Assembly (NCBI GenBank): GCA_031216915.1
Contig: CM062288.1
Location: 183,236,596 to 183,300,595 of the forward strand
Length of the DNA: 64,000 bases
Origin: Pictodentalium vernedei
Lineage: Eukaryota; Mollusca; Scaphopoda; Dentaliida; Dentaliidae
Direction of reading: 5' to 3'
This document shows, one piece after another, positions 32,728 to 44,381 of the stretch (the stretch's first letter is position 1; each line of letters starts with the position of its first letter). The position numbers were made by a program, and so were the translations under genes. Under the pieces are notes generated by a model. That model ran no database searches and was not told the origin of the DNA. It worked only from the letters and a program-made list of their open reading frames with translations.

Positions 32728-33630
32728 AGTGATTAAGCAAACACTATTTTAATTCAATGAAATGGGTGGGATTCGAAACCTCGCAGAGTTTCCTTTGGCA
32801 CCAACCGCCAAACCAAATTACAGACCTACCAAATCTATATCCAATTTCGAAATGGCGTAGGCTAACTTGTGGTGGATCCATGATTCTGGGTTAGGGTAGT
32901 GGGGGGGGGGGGGGGGGTGCACATTTCAACCATGGCTGATGATGCGACGCATGTAGCATTGAGATGGGGAAGAGCAAAGCCAAAAAAAACAACAAAAACC
33001 ACGTACAAACATCAAGTGGAAAAGAAAATCGTTGTTAGCGCCGATCGCAGCAGGCCTACTCATATCCCGTTAACCCTTAATGTAACACAAATTACACACA
33101 TCAGTACTAATTATTTTTCCCGAAACCTCCAAAGAGTTCATTTGTGTCTTTACAAATCCTAGCTTATGACCACTCAATGGAATGAGTTGTGATAGGAAAA
33201 GAAAAAGAACAAAATTTCAATAGTGATCTTTTTGTGTATTATACGCTGGGCGGATGCATCCAATTCGTCAGGTGAAGGCTGATTGTGAATCAGTGCACAT
33301 ATACGTTTTTTATAGGACGATGGAGCCGAAGGCCCCCGAGCGAGACGTCGGCGATAGCCGACGTGGAGCGAAATTGTCCTTTATATTGTTTTCACAGTTT
33401 TTTTTATCGCCGGAAGTTTTTCGCGAGACGTGATTCGCCGAGACTTCACAGTGAATCAAAGATTATCCAAAAATGCTCAAGTCCGAAATGTAGCCTTTAA
33501 ACGATCTCTTGGAAACTATGATTTCTAAATGCTAATAACGGAAAGGGGAGTCTAGTGGTTCAGGCAAAAATAAAACGAGAGTTAACATCGCGCACCCTTC
33601 AAGTTGGAATTATTCACTTGACTGACCAAA
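31385..33630. other. No gene recognised; long C and G runs
   Basis: Contains C runs at 31474-31488 (15) and 32697-32727 (31, the longest in the window) and a G run at 32901-32917 (17). A GC-rich inverted motif, ACGTCGGCGATAGCCGACGT (about 33343-33362), sits between TATAGGAC and GTCCTTTATA. No protein domain is recognised. Confidence 0.45.
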
Positions 33631-33639
33631 AATATAACA

Positions 33640-35290
33640 AGAATCCGATCTATCGCGCCGCTGACCATGTCACTTCAGTTCCACAGCAACACGGGACTCC
33701 CTGCAAACGGACAGACTACTGCGCGGATTTTAACCGAATTTGGTACGTGGACTCACAATGCATTACGAAGTCGACCTTTTGGGTTATTAACCATGTAACA
33801 TAACCCCCATAGCAACCAACGCGACTCCATAGCAACGGGCAAACTTCAGGGCCGATTTCAACCAGACTTGGCGTATGAAACCACTTCGGGAATTCGATCT
33901 GTTGAGCCACTGACTATGTCACGTAACACCCATAGCAACCGGCGCGACTCCCTAGCAATTGGCAGACTACTGGGCCTATTTTAACCAAAGTTGGTATCTG
34001 AGCACATAATGCTTTGGGTAATCGACCCATTGGGCCATTTACCATGTCACGTGACATCCACAGTAACCAAAGCGGCTCCCTAGCAACGGCGAAGGTACTG
34101 GGCCAGTTTTGACCGAATTCTGTATGTGGACCCTCAATGCATTACAAATTCGACCTGTTGGGTCAGTGGCCATGTTACATAACTCCCATAGCAACCAACG
34201 CATCTCCATAGCAACGGGCAAACTACTGGGCCGATTTCAACCAAACTTGGTGTGTGAAACCACAATGCCTCGGGAATTTGATCTATTGGGCAATTGACAT
34301 GTCACGTAACACCCATAGCAACCGGCGCGACTCCCTAGTAACGGTTAAAGCATTGGGCCAATTTTAACCAAATTTGGTATCTGCGCCCATAATGCATTGG
34401 GAGATCGACGCATTGGGCCATTTATCATGTCACGTGACATCCATAGTAACCAACGCGACTCCCTAGCAACGGGCAGCCTACAGCACCGACTTTAGCCGAA
34501 TTTGGTATGTGGACCCCCAATGCATTAGGAATTCGACATATTGGGTCATTGACCATGTTACTTAACTCTCATAGTAACCAATGCGACTTCATAGCAACGA
34601 GCAAACTGCTGGACCGATTTCAACCAAACTTGGTGTATGGAACCATAATGCCTCGGGAATTCGATCTATTGGGCAATTGGCCATGTCGCGTAACACCCAT
34701 ATCAACCGGCGCGACTCACTAGCAGCAGGCAAACTACTGAGACTATTTTAAGCACATCTGGTATCTGTGCCCATAATGTATTGGGAGATCGACCTATTTG
34801 GCCACTTGGTCAGGTGACATCCACAGTAACCAAAGCGACTCCCTAGCAACGGGGTAAGTACTAAGCTGATTTTGACTCAATTCGGTACATGGAACCATGA
34901 TGCATTTGTAATGCGACCTATCAGGGCACTGACAAAGTCACATGATTCTCATAGCAACTAACGCGACTCCCTAGAAAAGGGCAAACTACTGAACCGATTT
35001 TAACCAAATTTGGTATGTGAACCAATAATACATTTGGCAAATCGACCTACTGGGCCACCGACCATGTCATGTGACATCCATAGCAATAAGGAAGGTACTA
35101 GGTAAAATTTAGTCAAATTTGATATATAGACTCATAATAAATTTGGAATTCGACCAATTAGATCACTGACTATGTTACGTGACTTCAATAACAACTATCG
35201 CGACTCTCTAGCAATGGGCACTACTACACTTGGCAAGGAAGTCACGTTGTCTCCATAGCCACTACTAAGCTTCCCTAGCAACGGTTAACT
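33640..35290. repeat. Tandem satellite, ~128-bp unit, about 13 copies, with 3-unit higher-order period
   Basis: Each unit reads roughly as ACCATGTCACGTGACA, CATAGCAACC, GCGACTCCCTAGCAACGGGC, CGATTTTAACCAAATTTGGT, then ATGCATTGGGAATTCGACC. Three variants alternate in order: cATAAC..CCAACG, CGTAACACCCATAGC..CCGGCG, and CGTGACATCCA..CCAAAG. This gives a higher-order period of about 385 bp for at least three cycles (33790-34930) before decaying toward 35290. The open frames on both strands are products of the repeat. Confidence 0.9.
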
Positions 35291-36127
35291 AATTGGAAGA
35301 GTTTGATGTTATTTCATAGCTGGACCAAAAATTAATCTACCAGTGCAACCAGGTGATTTCCTTAGCAACAGAATTCTGTCCTTAGCAAAGGTCTGCCCAC
35401 GGGTTTAATTGAAATGAAATTTTATATTTATGAACACAACTTCTTCAGAGTCTGAACAAACCACTCGATGATCAAATCACGTAGCCCCGTAGCAATCGTA
35501 TGTTCCCTTACGTGTTAGCCTAACTAATGGTGGATTTTTGTCCTATTTCAAAGTTAGGACTATGAGTGGGCCTGAAAAAAACTAACTGTCCAACGACGTC
35601 ATTTTATCTCCACCCCATTTCCATTTCAATAGACTAAATATTTACTCGATTGCTACTCAATTTTATATGCAGTACCATGAGTTAGATATAAACCAAATAA
35701 ACCACGCGGCAAACTAGCCTGGCTCTATTTCATTTAATATACATAATTTTATCATTCATAGCCTTTTTTGCGATATGTATCAACGCAAACGCAATTCTGG
35801 GAACGCCTTAAACCTTTGAAGCATTTTGGTATTTCTCATTAAGGGTACAAAAATAAGAACATAACCGATACATCTATTCTTGTAATTCTGGTGTTTTATC
35901 TCACTAAAGGAATTTCTTCGTGCTTGTGTTTTCATACTCGCTGTGCTGTGTCCTTGGTAGTAATTAAATAATAACGAGGTTAATGACACAAAAATAACCT
36001 CATCTGTATACCACTGAAATAATTATACTCGATACCAGATTTGTATCTGTATGGCGGAGTCGAGAATCTCTGCCATTTTCCCCATCGCCCTTTTTTTGTA
36101 TAGTATTGGTATAATTTTCTTGTTTCA
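35291..36127. other. No gene recognised
   Basis: AT-rich DNA with decaying satellite-like text at the left edge. No domain is recognised. Confidence 0.35.
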
Positions 36128-36358
36128 TAAGCCAATTTCGAATCTGACATCTTTGATGTGAAGGTTAAGTTCACGAGGTGCAAACCACGTGACTAGCAGT
36201 TTACTTCCGTGTTTACAGTGTTGAGTTCAGTGTCCACCAAACAGAGTTGTTTTGCGTAATATTAAGTTTTAATTTCTAAGAATCTATGTCATCTTTTGAA
36301 TTAGCCGACGACACGAAGCATAGAGGTCTTTAAACGGGGATATCGCCGGTTTAAATAC
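36128..36358 (+). pseudogene. 5' end of SAP-SWIM gene, inverted broken copy
   Basis: Inverse copy of the upstream region and first codons of the gene on the minus strand at 52359-52966. The upstream text (AAATTGGCTTA..., GTTTACTTCCGTGTTTACAG) matches over about 150 bp, and the ATG at 36286 starts MSSFELADD, against MSSFELTDE in the other copy. A one-base loss after TTTAAACGG and a stop break the frame within 20 codons. Homology ends at about 36358, shortly before the Mutator-like element inserted at 36411. It is a duplicated and then interrupted gene start. Confidence 0.85.
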
Positions 36359-36410
36359 AATCTTGAGCCCATCGCATGACCTGATTGAAAATTTCAGTCT
36401 GAGGAACAAC

Positions 36411-36920
36411 ACAGGTACTCGGAACAAGCTGGGAAATCGAAAGAAGAATGATATTTGATACCATTTTTGAATCCATGCTGACGTGCCCCTGTAATGGTAT
36501 ATAAATATTAACAAGGTAAACAACTCGCTTTTCGAAAACGATAGCACTCATCTTCCCCCCCCCCCCCCCCCTCAAATTTGATTCACATAACGTATCCAAC
36601 AATACCCAGTATCAATGGAAGGGGGAATGAATAAGCTTTACAGTGGTGTATTACATGACCGTTGGGTGTTCTTGGGTTGTTCACGATAACTGGGAGAAGT
36701 CGCAGAAAAGGCCGAAAAACATTTAGTCGGACAAGAAAGTGCACAGTGAAATGAGCTTTACGAGCGACAATTATCCGATTTATTATAAATAATTCGAGGT
36801 CCCATTGCATATGAAGGGCAGATTCAAATATTAACCGTATACCTTTATCAATTACTAATCTCGGATCCACATTTATTAATTTCTGGAGTTCACATTTAAC
36901 GTTTACACACTTTTTAGCCG
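36411..36920 (-). repeat. Mutator-like terminal repeat A
   Basis: About 505 bp, inverse of 48798-49309 (B) and 54396-54901 (C). It includes a C run of 17 (36555-36571) that corresponds to G runs of 21 in B (49142-49162) and 7 in C (about 54749-54755). A shared open frame (LVIDKGI.LIFESALH..WDLE) appears in all three, but no domain is recognised and it may be incidental. Confidence 0.85.
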
Positions 36921-36957
36921 TAACTTTGACATCTTTTGACAAGTTGACCCGAATACA

Positions 36958-37083
36958 CCCAAAGCATCCTCTGGCCGAACCGTCCTCTAGCAATTTTACC
37001 TAAACCGTCCTCCAATCTAACTCGAACCGTCCTCCACAGCGACCGAACCGTCCTTTGAGCAATTTGACCCGAACCGTCCTCCA
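36958..37083. repeat. Array of (CC)GAACCGTCCTC motifs
   Basis: Five spaced copies of a motif of the form CGAACCGTCCTCC, with spacers including AGCAATTTGACC. The inverse array AGGACGGTTTGGGTCAAA is at 48520-48620, with five copies. The arrays form the inner part of the Mutator-like inverted repeats and could be transposase binding sites. Confidence 0.8.
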
Positions 37084-37330
37084 GGGAAAGAGCGAATGAG
37101 AGAGAAGACTGGTAGAATAATAACATAAAACTGGTTGTTTATTTATTAATTTTATTTATTTTTTCATTTTCAACTACGTTTCAAAGGGGTTTTTTTACAA
37201 AACATAATAATGATTATATGACACGAATACACGATAACAAAACAATATTTGTGATAATAATAGTGAACAAACACGATTTGTGATTAGTTTAGTTTAAACA
37301 ATATTCATTTGAATTTGTCATCTGTATACA

Positions 37331-37579
37331 TTACACAGTGGATACAAAAAGCATAATACGGAATACAATAGTACACAAAATAACATAGCTATTGCAAGCA
37401 TAGCATTTCCAGTTATCTAGAGTTTCTAAACCACGCATCAGTCTGCAATAAAAAGTCTGTGTGATGCCAATGTGGCAAAGACGATGTTGCCATCTGTTAC
37501 AGGAGTCACATTGAAGGCATTGCTGTCGACTAGTACACTGCCTCGAGCAGGACACACACGCCTCAGAATCCATTTTCAC
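37331..37579 (-). CDS. PHD-like zinc finger exon, possible MULE transposase N-terminus
   Basis: A minus-strand frame of 82 residues starts MKMDSEACVSCSRQC. It contains a Cys/His pattern C-x2-C...CDSCNRWQHRLCHIGIT...W-x-C-x2-C spanning residues about 9-60, a PHD-like fold usually used to bind chromatin or stabilise DNA contacts. The WQH-R-C-x-x-GIT core resembles the N-terminal finger of invertebrate Mutator-like transposases. It ends soon after the finger and no catalytic domain follows toward 36.9 kb. It is probably a leftover of a deleted transposase; it could also be an exon of an unrelated gene. Confidence 0.5.
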   Translation of the reverse strand: MKMDSEACVSCSRQCTSRQQCLQCDSCNRWQHRLCHIGITQTFYCRLMRGLETLDNWKCYACNSYVILCTIVFRIMLFVSTV

Positions 37580-37584
37580 TGACT

Positions 37585-37670
37585 GTCGAACATGAATGAA
37601 TGAAAGATTTTAGCTCGCCAAAAGCGCCCAGGGACGATGTGGGATTTACAAGTTTGCGACCCGGTTAACC
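37585..37670 (+). repeat. Short repeat related to the H4-upstream block
   Basis: CATGAATGAATGAAAGATTT, then GCTCGCCAAAAGCGCCCAGG and GACGATGTGGG, then GCGACCCGGTTAACC. It matches 48403-48455 in the same orientation, and less closely 7367-7425, where it sits upstream of an H4-like start. All three share a GCGCC..GGCGC palindrome followed by GGGACGAT. Confidence 0.6.
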
Positions 37671-38676
37671 CTATTTTCTCTCACTTGGATCACACAGACC
37701 TAGCTTTTCTATTGCCTCAAACGGGGTCTGAGGGGGTATGCACGGGGTTGGAATTCTCGGCGGTTTCCGTTGGAGTGATAGATTGTCAATAATCAATCCC
37801 TCAACGCCATTAAGACTATTGGAGAGTGGGCTCTAATCATTTTCTGTCGAACAATGGTCCACAAGGACTCTTTATTGCAATATGCGGTCGGGCTACTTCT
37901 TTGAAAACGAAACAGTCATTGAAACAATTACAATCATTCAGGAAAGAAACACTATAGCCCAAGAACATTAGGTTTCACTAGGGAAAAAAATCGGAGAAAG
38001 CTGATTTTTTCAGGGAATGTCGAGTACATGTCACTGAACGATTAGACAAAAGTCCCCTAAAATCCCAGTTGAGCTTTTTTTTCTACAACCTTTTTTCGAA
38101 AACGCGTTTGAAAAAAATCAAAAAAAATCGCACGAACTTTGTAACCTCGAATTGATCCAACTGTATTTTTTGTTTACGCGTATTTCGAGCTACATAATGT
38201 CTAATATACATTAACCTAGAGGAAAATGTGCATTCTGTGACAATTTCTGCGAAAAATTATTGAAAATTCACAAAAAAGTATCGGATTTACGCAAAAAATG
38301 ACGATTTTCCTAACGGATTTGCCCAAAGGGTCGTAGTACAGAACGGGATGTTAGTTGGACAGACGATAAAAAATCCACCACCATTTGAAGACTTTTATCA
38401 TTGCTTACAAAATAGACATTATGGAAGACCCCCTCTGCTTCTGGCCGAGTTCCCCTTTTGGCATAAAATTCGTCAGCATGAGAACTCAACTATTTTCGGG
38501 CTTGGGACCGAACAGACACGTCTGTGTCTGGCAGCATTAGATCAATAAATAATATTTGCAGAATGTACAAAAATCAATAAATAATATTTACAGAATGTAC
38601 AAATCAATCAACATGGATTAAGTTACATTGACTATTATCAACGCTATATACAGAAATGACATGACCTATATACATA

Positions 38677-41600
38677 TTATTCATCGAACTCAGAAATTTC
38701 CGACAGGACAGTGTTTCTGTGGTTGTTACAAGAATCCGAACTGCAATTACACAAACCTGAGCAAGAGAGACCTGCTTTCTTACACCCACACCTTTTTGTA
38801 CAAGCACTCTTGCAACCACAACTGATCAGATTCAGTAGGTTATCGGGGGCACATGGCTTTGTGGCTGCAGTCGGTACAAGAAGTCCATTGTCTAGCGACC
38901 ACCCCCAATCCGTCGGAGGAAGCGAAGTGCCCAGCCATTGTTGGACCTGGAGATAACATCTGTAGACATGTTGTTGTGCAGCATCGCTGCTTGGTGGGAG
39001 TGAGGCTAGGTCGATGGGTTTATTCAGTTTAGATTTTGCTACATAACGCTTGTAAGTGACATATCTATATTGGTCGAGAGAGGAAACAGTTTTACTCCCG
39101 TATAAGATCAGGAGAAGTTGTTCCCCGGCAGCGGCTACTGCACTTGGTGTACTGTCATCCGCCAAAATTGTGTTGACATACTGTTGTGAGTCGCTAGTAA
39201 CATCGGAGACAATTGTACTGAATACTTTCTTCTTACCAACTCGAAAGAGTGCAGAAGTAGTGTCACAACCACTTATAGAATGTGCTACAAGGAGGTTGCT
39301 TCTATGGTCACCCATTTTGGTTGCTATTTCACTAACTGAAACTAGTAAGTTTGGGGTAATGGAATACATCATGTGAATATTACATCCCGGTTGAACTCGA
39401 GAGGTAAGAATGACAAACAAGTCTGTGTCTGTTCCCACAACGACAACATTGTTGTCATCTTGAGCGATGTCAAGTGCAGTTTCGGCTATCAGTACATCAG
39501 CATCAGCCTCGGCCTGCTTGGACTGAATATTGATAGCAGATAGCTCCTGCATTAGAAGATCGATCAGTTGGGTTTTGTTCTTGGCATTTGCAAGGAAATC
39601 GGATTGGGGTGTGGTGGCTGGTAACTCGGGTGAGATATTGATATCAATGGAATACCTGTCTTTAGATCTACGGGCTTGTTCCATGCCCTTTGTCGACATT
39701 GTACAAGCATAACCATCAAAAACAACCACGACGTTCGCCCCAAAATGTCTCACTAGATAATTGGAATATGATGTACATATGTCCTTATATGACGACTGTT
39801 TAGGCCATACAACTGCCCTCAATAAAAATCCACCATCTACAACAGAGAATGTTCTGGGATTTTAGTTTGCTCGGAACCGTATGTTTTGAGGATCTTACCG
39901 AGCGTGCTTTTCTGTGTCTTCCTCATTCCAGCAGAATCAAACAATGCTGGTGGTTTCGGGGCGAGTTCATATTTGAGATACTCTTCCATCTCTGCTTGTG
40001 ACTGAATAACACATGTGATGCGGTTGAACAGAATTGTGGGGTCAATCACTACCTTACTTCCACGGACTTTGATGCTATTTGCCATCGATGCGAAAGACTT
40101 CACAGTGTCAACACGTCGTAGTTTGATGCTGTTGAACGTTTTGCTTACAACATTCGATACGCAACATTCACCAATTTTGCGAACTTGGTCACAGTTCACA
40201 GTTTCGTCGGCCACAAGCCCGGTCGCTATAGAGACTAATTGTAGTGGATCTCTATTCTGAAAGGGGGAATGCACTCTGAGCCAGTTCAATAATTTGGTGA
40301 TATCATTGGCATCAGTCAATTGTGAACTTTGACGGAGATCCCGATGTTGTTCGCCATGACCAGTGTGAACATGAACAAAATTCTCGAGAGCATTACATAT
40401 CGGAAGGCAAAGAGGTAGTCCATGTACCCATTTCGCAACAGTGCTATCGGTTATTCCCCTGCCATGTGTGAGACCACCAGGGAGCTTGAACATTCTCATT
40501 AAACACTGCTCTATGGTCTGATCAGAATATATCCCGTCCCAGAATTTATCTGAGCGCCTTATGGTAAAGTAACCTTTCTCAGTGAACAACTTCAAATCAT
40601 CCTGTTGCATTATTTCTGTTAGCTCATTCATCTGCTGCAAATAGAGATGAGAACTTTTTGCGTATGCAAAATGACCACCTGCGTGAAATACTGGAATCAT
40701 ATTGCGAACACAATATGTGTGGAGTTCCCAGTCGCCTGTGCGCTCTGCTCTCAAGAACAACTGGAGAAGACCTATTTGCTCGTAGTATTGTACCCAAAGC
40801 TTTCCTGTGCGTCCTACGGACGCATTCTGGAGCAGTTCGTGTAATTTTTACATTAGATGGTTGACACTTTCTTGATTGTCAGCATCAGCTGTTGTACAGT
40901 CACCTCTGACAAGTCCACAGAATATTTCATTGACTTCTGTGCAGTCTATGTTATCTAGTGTTCGGCTTTCTTCAAACACAAGTTTTGTAATGGCAATTTG
41001 TGCTAGCAAATGGGCACGAACTGCTCTTGAATATGCATGACCACTGATCAAATGATGGATTGACCCACCAGCATAAACAATCCCCCAAAGTTCATCCAAG
41101 CCGCTACCAGCCATGATCGAACCAATTGCCCCTAAATATGACATAATCATATGGAAGCCGCCGAGTCTAACGAAAACTTTTGTCAACTTATCTGACGAAG
41201 ACACAATCTCCACTGCTTTGATATAAAGTGGTTGGTCAAACGTCACTGGACAAACGTTCAGTCCCTGTTTCTCACATTCAGTTTGTGCAAACATGAGAGC
41301 AGTCTAAATTGTGCTCGGGTTGGATGGATCAAAATTAATAAAGGGAAGTATCTCGACATCACTTGTTTCATAATCATCTGATGATGTGACAATGTGCATA
41401 TATCCAGCCCAAGATGGGCAAGGTACTCTCAGTACATGCGTCAAAGACCAAAGACTGTCGACTGTTTTTGCGAGTTTCAAATTTTTCGGATCAGATTCAC
41501 CCGAAGTTGATAAATCCTTCATCACAATTTCGTCAAGACCCGATTTGCTTCGTTTACTGTAACCTTTCAAAGGGATGTACCCGAATTCACCAGAGCCAAT

Positions 41601-43044
41601 ATTCGAATGATCACCAGTTAGTCGTTTTATCGGAGACTCTTCTGTGTGATCTCTGCTTGGAGTTATACAGGCGATGCCTCCCATACTATGGAAAGTATTC
41701 TTGCCATCTAGCGTGCGCACATTACAATCGGCGTTATCGAAAACGAATTGTGTGAAGTTCGCAAGTCTAGGCGACGGACCTTTGCTTATTATGACAGAAT
41801 GAACGTATTGTTGAACTTCCCGGTAGCTAGAAGAGAACATTAGTCCATTCAGAATGTCGATCAATTCCCGAGATGCGAATTTCCTATGTATGTAAACTGC
41901 TACCGACAATAATACTGGTGACAAGAATGAACGGGGCCGACAAGAACTTATTAGAGACTGACCTATGGCTGTCACGCGTCTCTGGTTGGCTTGGAAGTTT
42001 TGCCCACGCTGCGACGGAGCAACAACCCCTTGTAACAAGGTTTGGAGTGTATCGGGTAGTAGATCACTAGATACAGATAACGAATCGGGTTTGGGATAAA
42101 CGTCACACTCGTAAATGGCTGACCGAATATCATCGCGGACTATAGCCGATGCTTTCTTGACGATGCGCATACGTTCATCAGTTTCATTGGTACATTTGTC
42201 TGAGTACCACGAATCATATAGTATTTTGTCTGATGAATCTCTGAATGTGACATTTTTTAGGGACCTCAGTGTTGTAATAGAGATTCTACTACCGAAATGC
42301 TCAAGCAGTTTGGTTTTAAGGTGTTTAATTGTGTAACCGACTTCGTCACCAAGATACGATTCAAACGTCTCTGCCAATTCGCTCAAGGAAAACTGACACT
42401 CATCGCTGTTCTCCGTAAAGGTACACAATTCATGGAATGCCAGTGCTTTCTTGTCTGCAACAGGCCTACCCCTTGAAAGAGTTCGCTCAGGCTTATCTCT
42501 GACAAATCCTGTCCAGCAATCATGGTGATACCGACCTTCCTCGGCCACTAGATCTATAGCACGACCGATCCGAGTAAGTACAGACTCACCCCATTCATCA
42601 CTACGATTCAAACAACGGGTTCTGATACTATCAACAAAAGTCAATGTTTCAACGCGTGTGGACTTCTCTTCTACGTTGAACGGGTATATGAGTTTGTTTG
42701 TCGGCGGATTCTCCACAGAACAGACAATGGAGTTTAAAATTGAAAGCATCTTGATCAGAGCGCAATTTTTTTGTCATAGATGGACCAGCTTCGTCAGATT
42801 CAGCTGCATCTAGAGACATTCTCTTACTTTTTCTTACAGAACTTTCCCGTGTATAATTCTTGTAGCAGAATTTGTGAATTTTCTCACCAACTGTGGGTTT
42901 CTTCGAACCGGCAAAAAGATTATCGCCAAGCTCGACGCTTACAGCAACCAACTTTTCTATACCCCGCTCACCAAGTGTAGTTATTCCGGACGAGCCGGTC
43001 AACTCATCGTTACATTTGATACATTTATCCATTGCCAAAGTCAC
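38677..43044 (-). pseudogene. Large intronless protein with FEN1/XPG-like nuclease and CXC domain, broken
   Basis: About 1,455 codons on the minus strand, open except for four lesions: frameshifts near 42690-42740 and 39848, and in-frame stops at 41304-41306 (TAG) and 40848-40850 (TAA). The N-terminus has paired cysteines (MDKCIKCNDEL; later LHCLFCGES). The middle has conserved-looking blocks VFDNADCNVRTLDGKNTFHS (about residue 430-450), LGGFHMIMSYLGAIG and GHAYSRAVRAHLL (about 670), which may be an RNase H-like transposase core; this is inference. Residues about 1070-1290 match the FEN1/XPG nuclease plan: VVVFDGY, EADADVLIAETA, GTDTDLFVIL, SGCDTTSA. The C-terminus (about 1405-1440) is a CGCKSACTKRCGCKK-type CXC (Tesmin/TSO1-like) DNA-binding cluster. 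The family is common but uncharacterised in invertebrates to my knowledge. Its place inside inverted repeats suggests it is the element's own enzyme. Confidence 0.8.
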
Positions 43045-43337
43045 AACAGAAAAAAGATGATAGACACAATAAACTCAAGTACAATACCACAGAACAGATA
43101 TCAATGTGCGGACCTGCTTCGTTGTCACCGTAAGGTATCAACAGGTAACGCTAAGTGATATGCCAACAACATAACTGATCAGTTCTACAAATAACACAAG
43201 ACTCTAATAATCAACAACAGGCAAAATTACATATATATCTATCAAGGGATCATTGGTTTCAATATCTAGGCATCAAATGCGGAGTGTTGAATACTGAACA
43301 GAGCAAATTGTGCAATGGACAGACCTGGAATGCGGAA

Positions 43338-43500
43338 TTAAACAGCGTTTCCTGATGAAAGTCGTTCAAGGCTATTTTGCATCAAATTAAAGAGCGTTGT
43401 CTGTACATAAAGACCTGAAATGCGGAATTAAACAGCGTTTCCTGATGAAAGTCGTTCAAGGCTATTTTGAATCAAATTAAAGAGCGTTGTCTGTACAATA
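43338..43500. repeat. Direct duplication of a ~83-bp unit
   Basis: AATTAAACAGCGTTTCCTGA followed by TGAAAGTCGTTCAAGG occurs at about 43338 and again at about 43423, each followed by AGAGCGTTGTCTGTACA. It lies in the upstream region of the nuclease-CXC gene, inside the TA-flanked element. Confidence 0.9.
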
Positions 43501-44381
43501 CAAATTTGTTTATGAGTACACATCAAGGGCGTGCACACATTACATGCCAATGCATCTTGAGTGTAGGCGAACACCACATTATGTGATTTAATCGAACATG
43601 GAAATTGAAACAATGATACTATAATACGGTATTTGAATGAGAAAAGTCGTTGCCGTTTGAATTTGAGTTTAGGGGGTATGGTTAATATTTCACACGTTTC
43701 ACCAGTTCATTATGGAATAAATGACTATTGTTATATATCATTATAAAGCCACGGCTTTTCTGCAATTTTTGATATATAATTTAACTCCCAAAGTAGTCGT
43801 CGTAGATTTGATTTAATGGACGTTGTGTACCGTTGTGTGTATGAAAACAATAAATTTTTTTTCGTAATTTTGTACATTTTCGTGAATATTTCACCATTGA
43901 GTGTGAGGATTGGTACAAAGTTGGCATTTTCTGTTGGGGATATGTATTCTCAATATAATTCAGCACGATATTTATGATTCTCACCCTACTAAGCGAATAA
44001 GAATGAGAAATATGGAGCTGGGTCGAATTTTTTTTTGATTTTTTGTTTTCATCAAAAAAACGCTATAACTAAAAAAGCTCAACTCGGATTCGCGGGGACT
44101 TTTCACACTTTATCCGCAATGTGTTTCCCGGAAACATATAAAAAAAATCAGCTTTCTCCGATTTTTTTCCTTACTTTCTCATTTTTATGTCTAATGTGCC
44201 TGGACTACTAACTGGGCAACTATCATTCTCTTCCAAAAGAAGACATTGCCTAAAAACAACAACACCGGTACAATCTTTGTAATTACTATAATTAGTAATA
44301 ATTAAAATAAACAGTGAGTGACCATTCATTAACTGAACTGAACTCAACTTGTGTTCTCACAACCAAAAATCAAACAACTTC

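Larger units (their letters stand above)
37981..44171. mobile_element. 6.2-kb TA-flanked element carrying a nuclease-CXC gene
   Basis: The left end GGGAAAAAAATCGGAGAAAG (37981), then CTGATTTTTT, is matched in inverse at the right (44140-44171, reading AGGAAAAAAATCGGAGAAAG). A second inverted block lies inside (AAAAGTCCCC..AGTTGAGCTTTTTT at about 38048 and its inverse at about 44075-44110). TA lies on both sides (37979-37980; 44172-44173). The interior holds one long intronless gene on the minus strand (38677-43044) and little else, which is the plan of a simple DNA transposon. The superfamily is not recognised. Confidence 0.75.

Noticed and set aside
33555..34722. ORFs in the 33.5-35 kb region
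   Set aside because: They repeat with the satellite unit and change frame between units.
36583..36993. 136-residue ORF shared by repeats A, B and C
   Set aside because: It is kept in three copies but has no recognisable domain and different ends. The copies are highly similar DNA, so open frames persist without selection.
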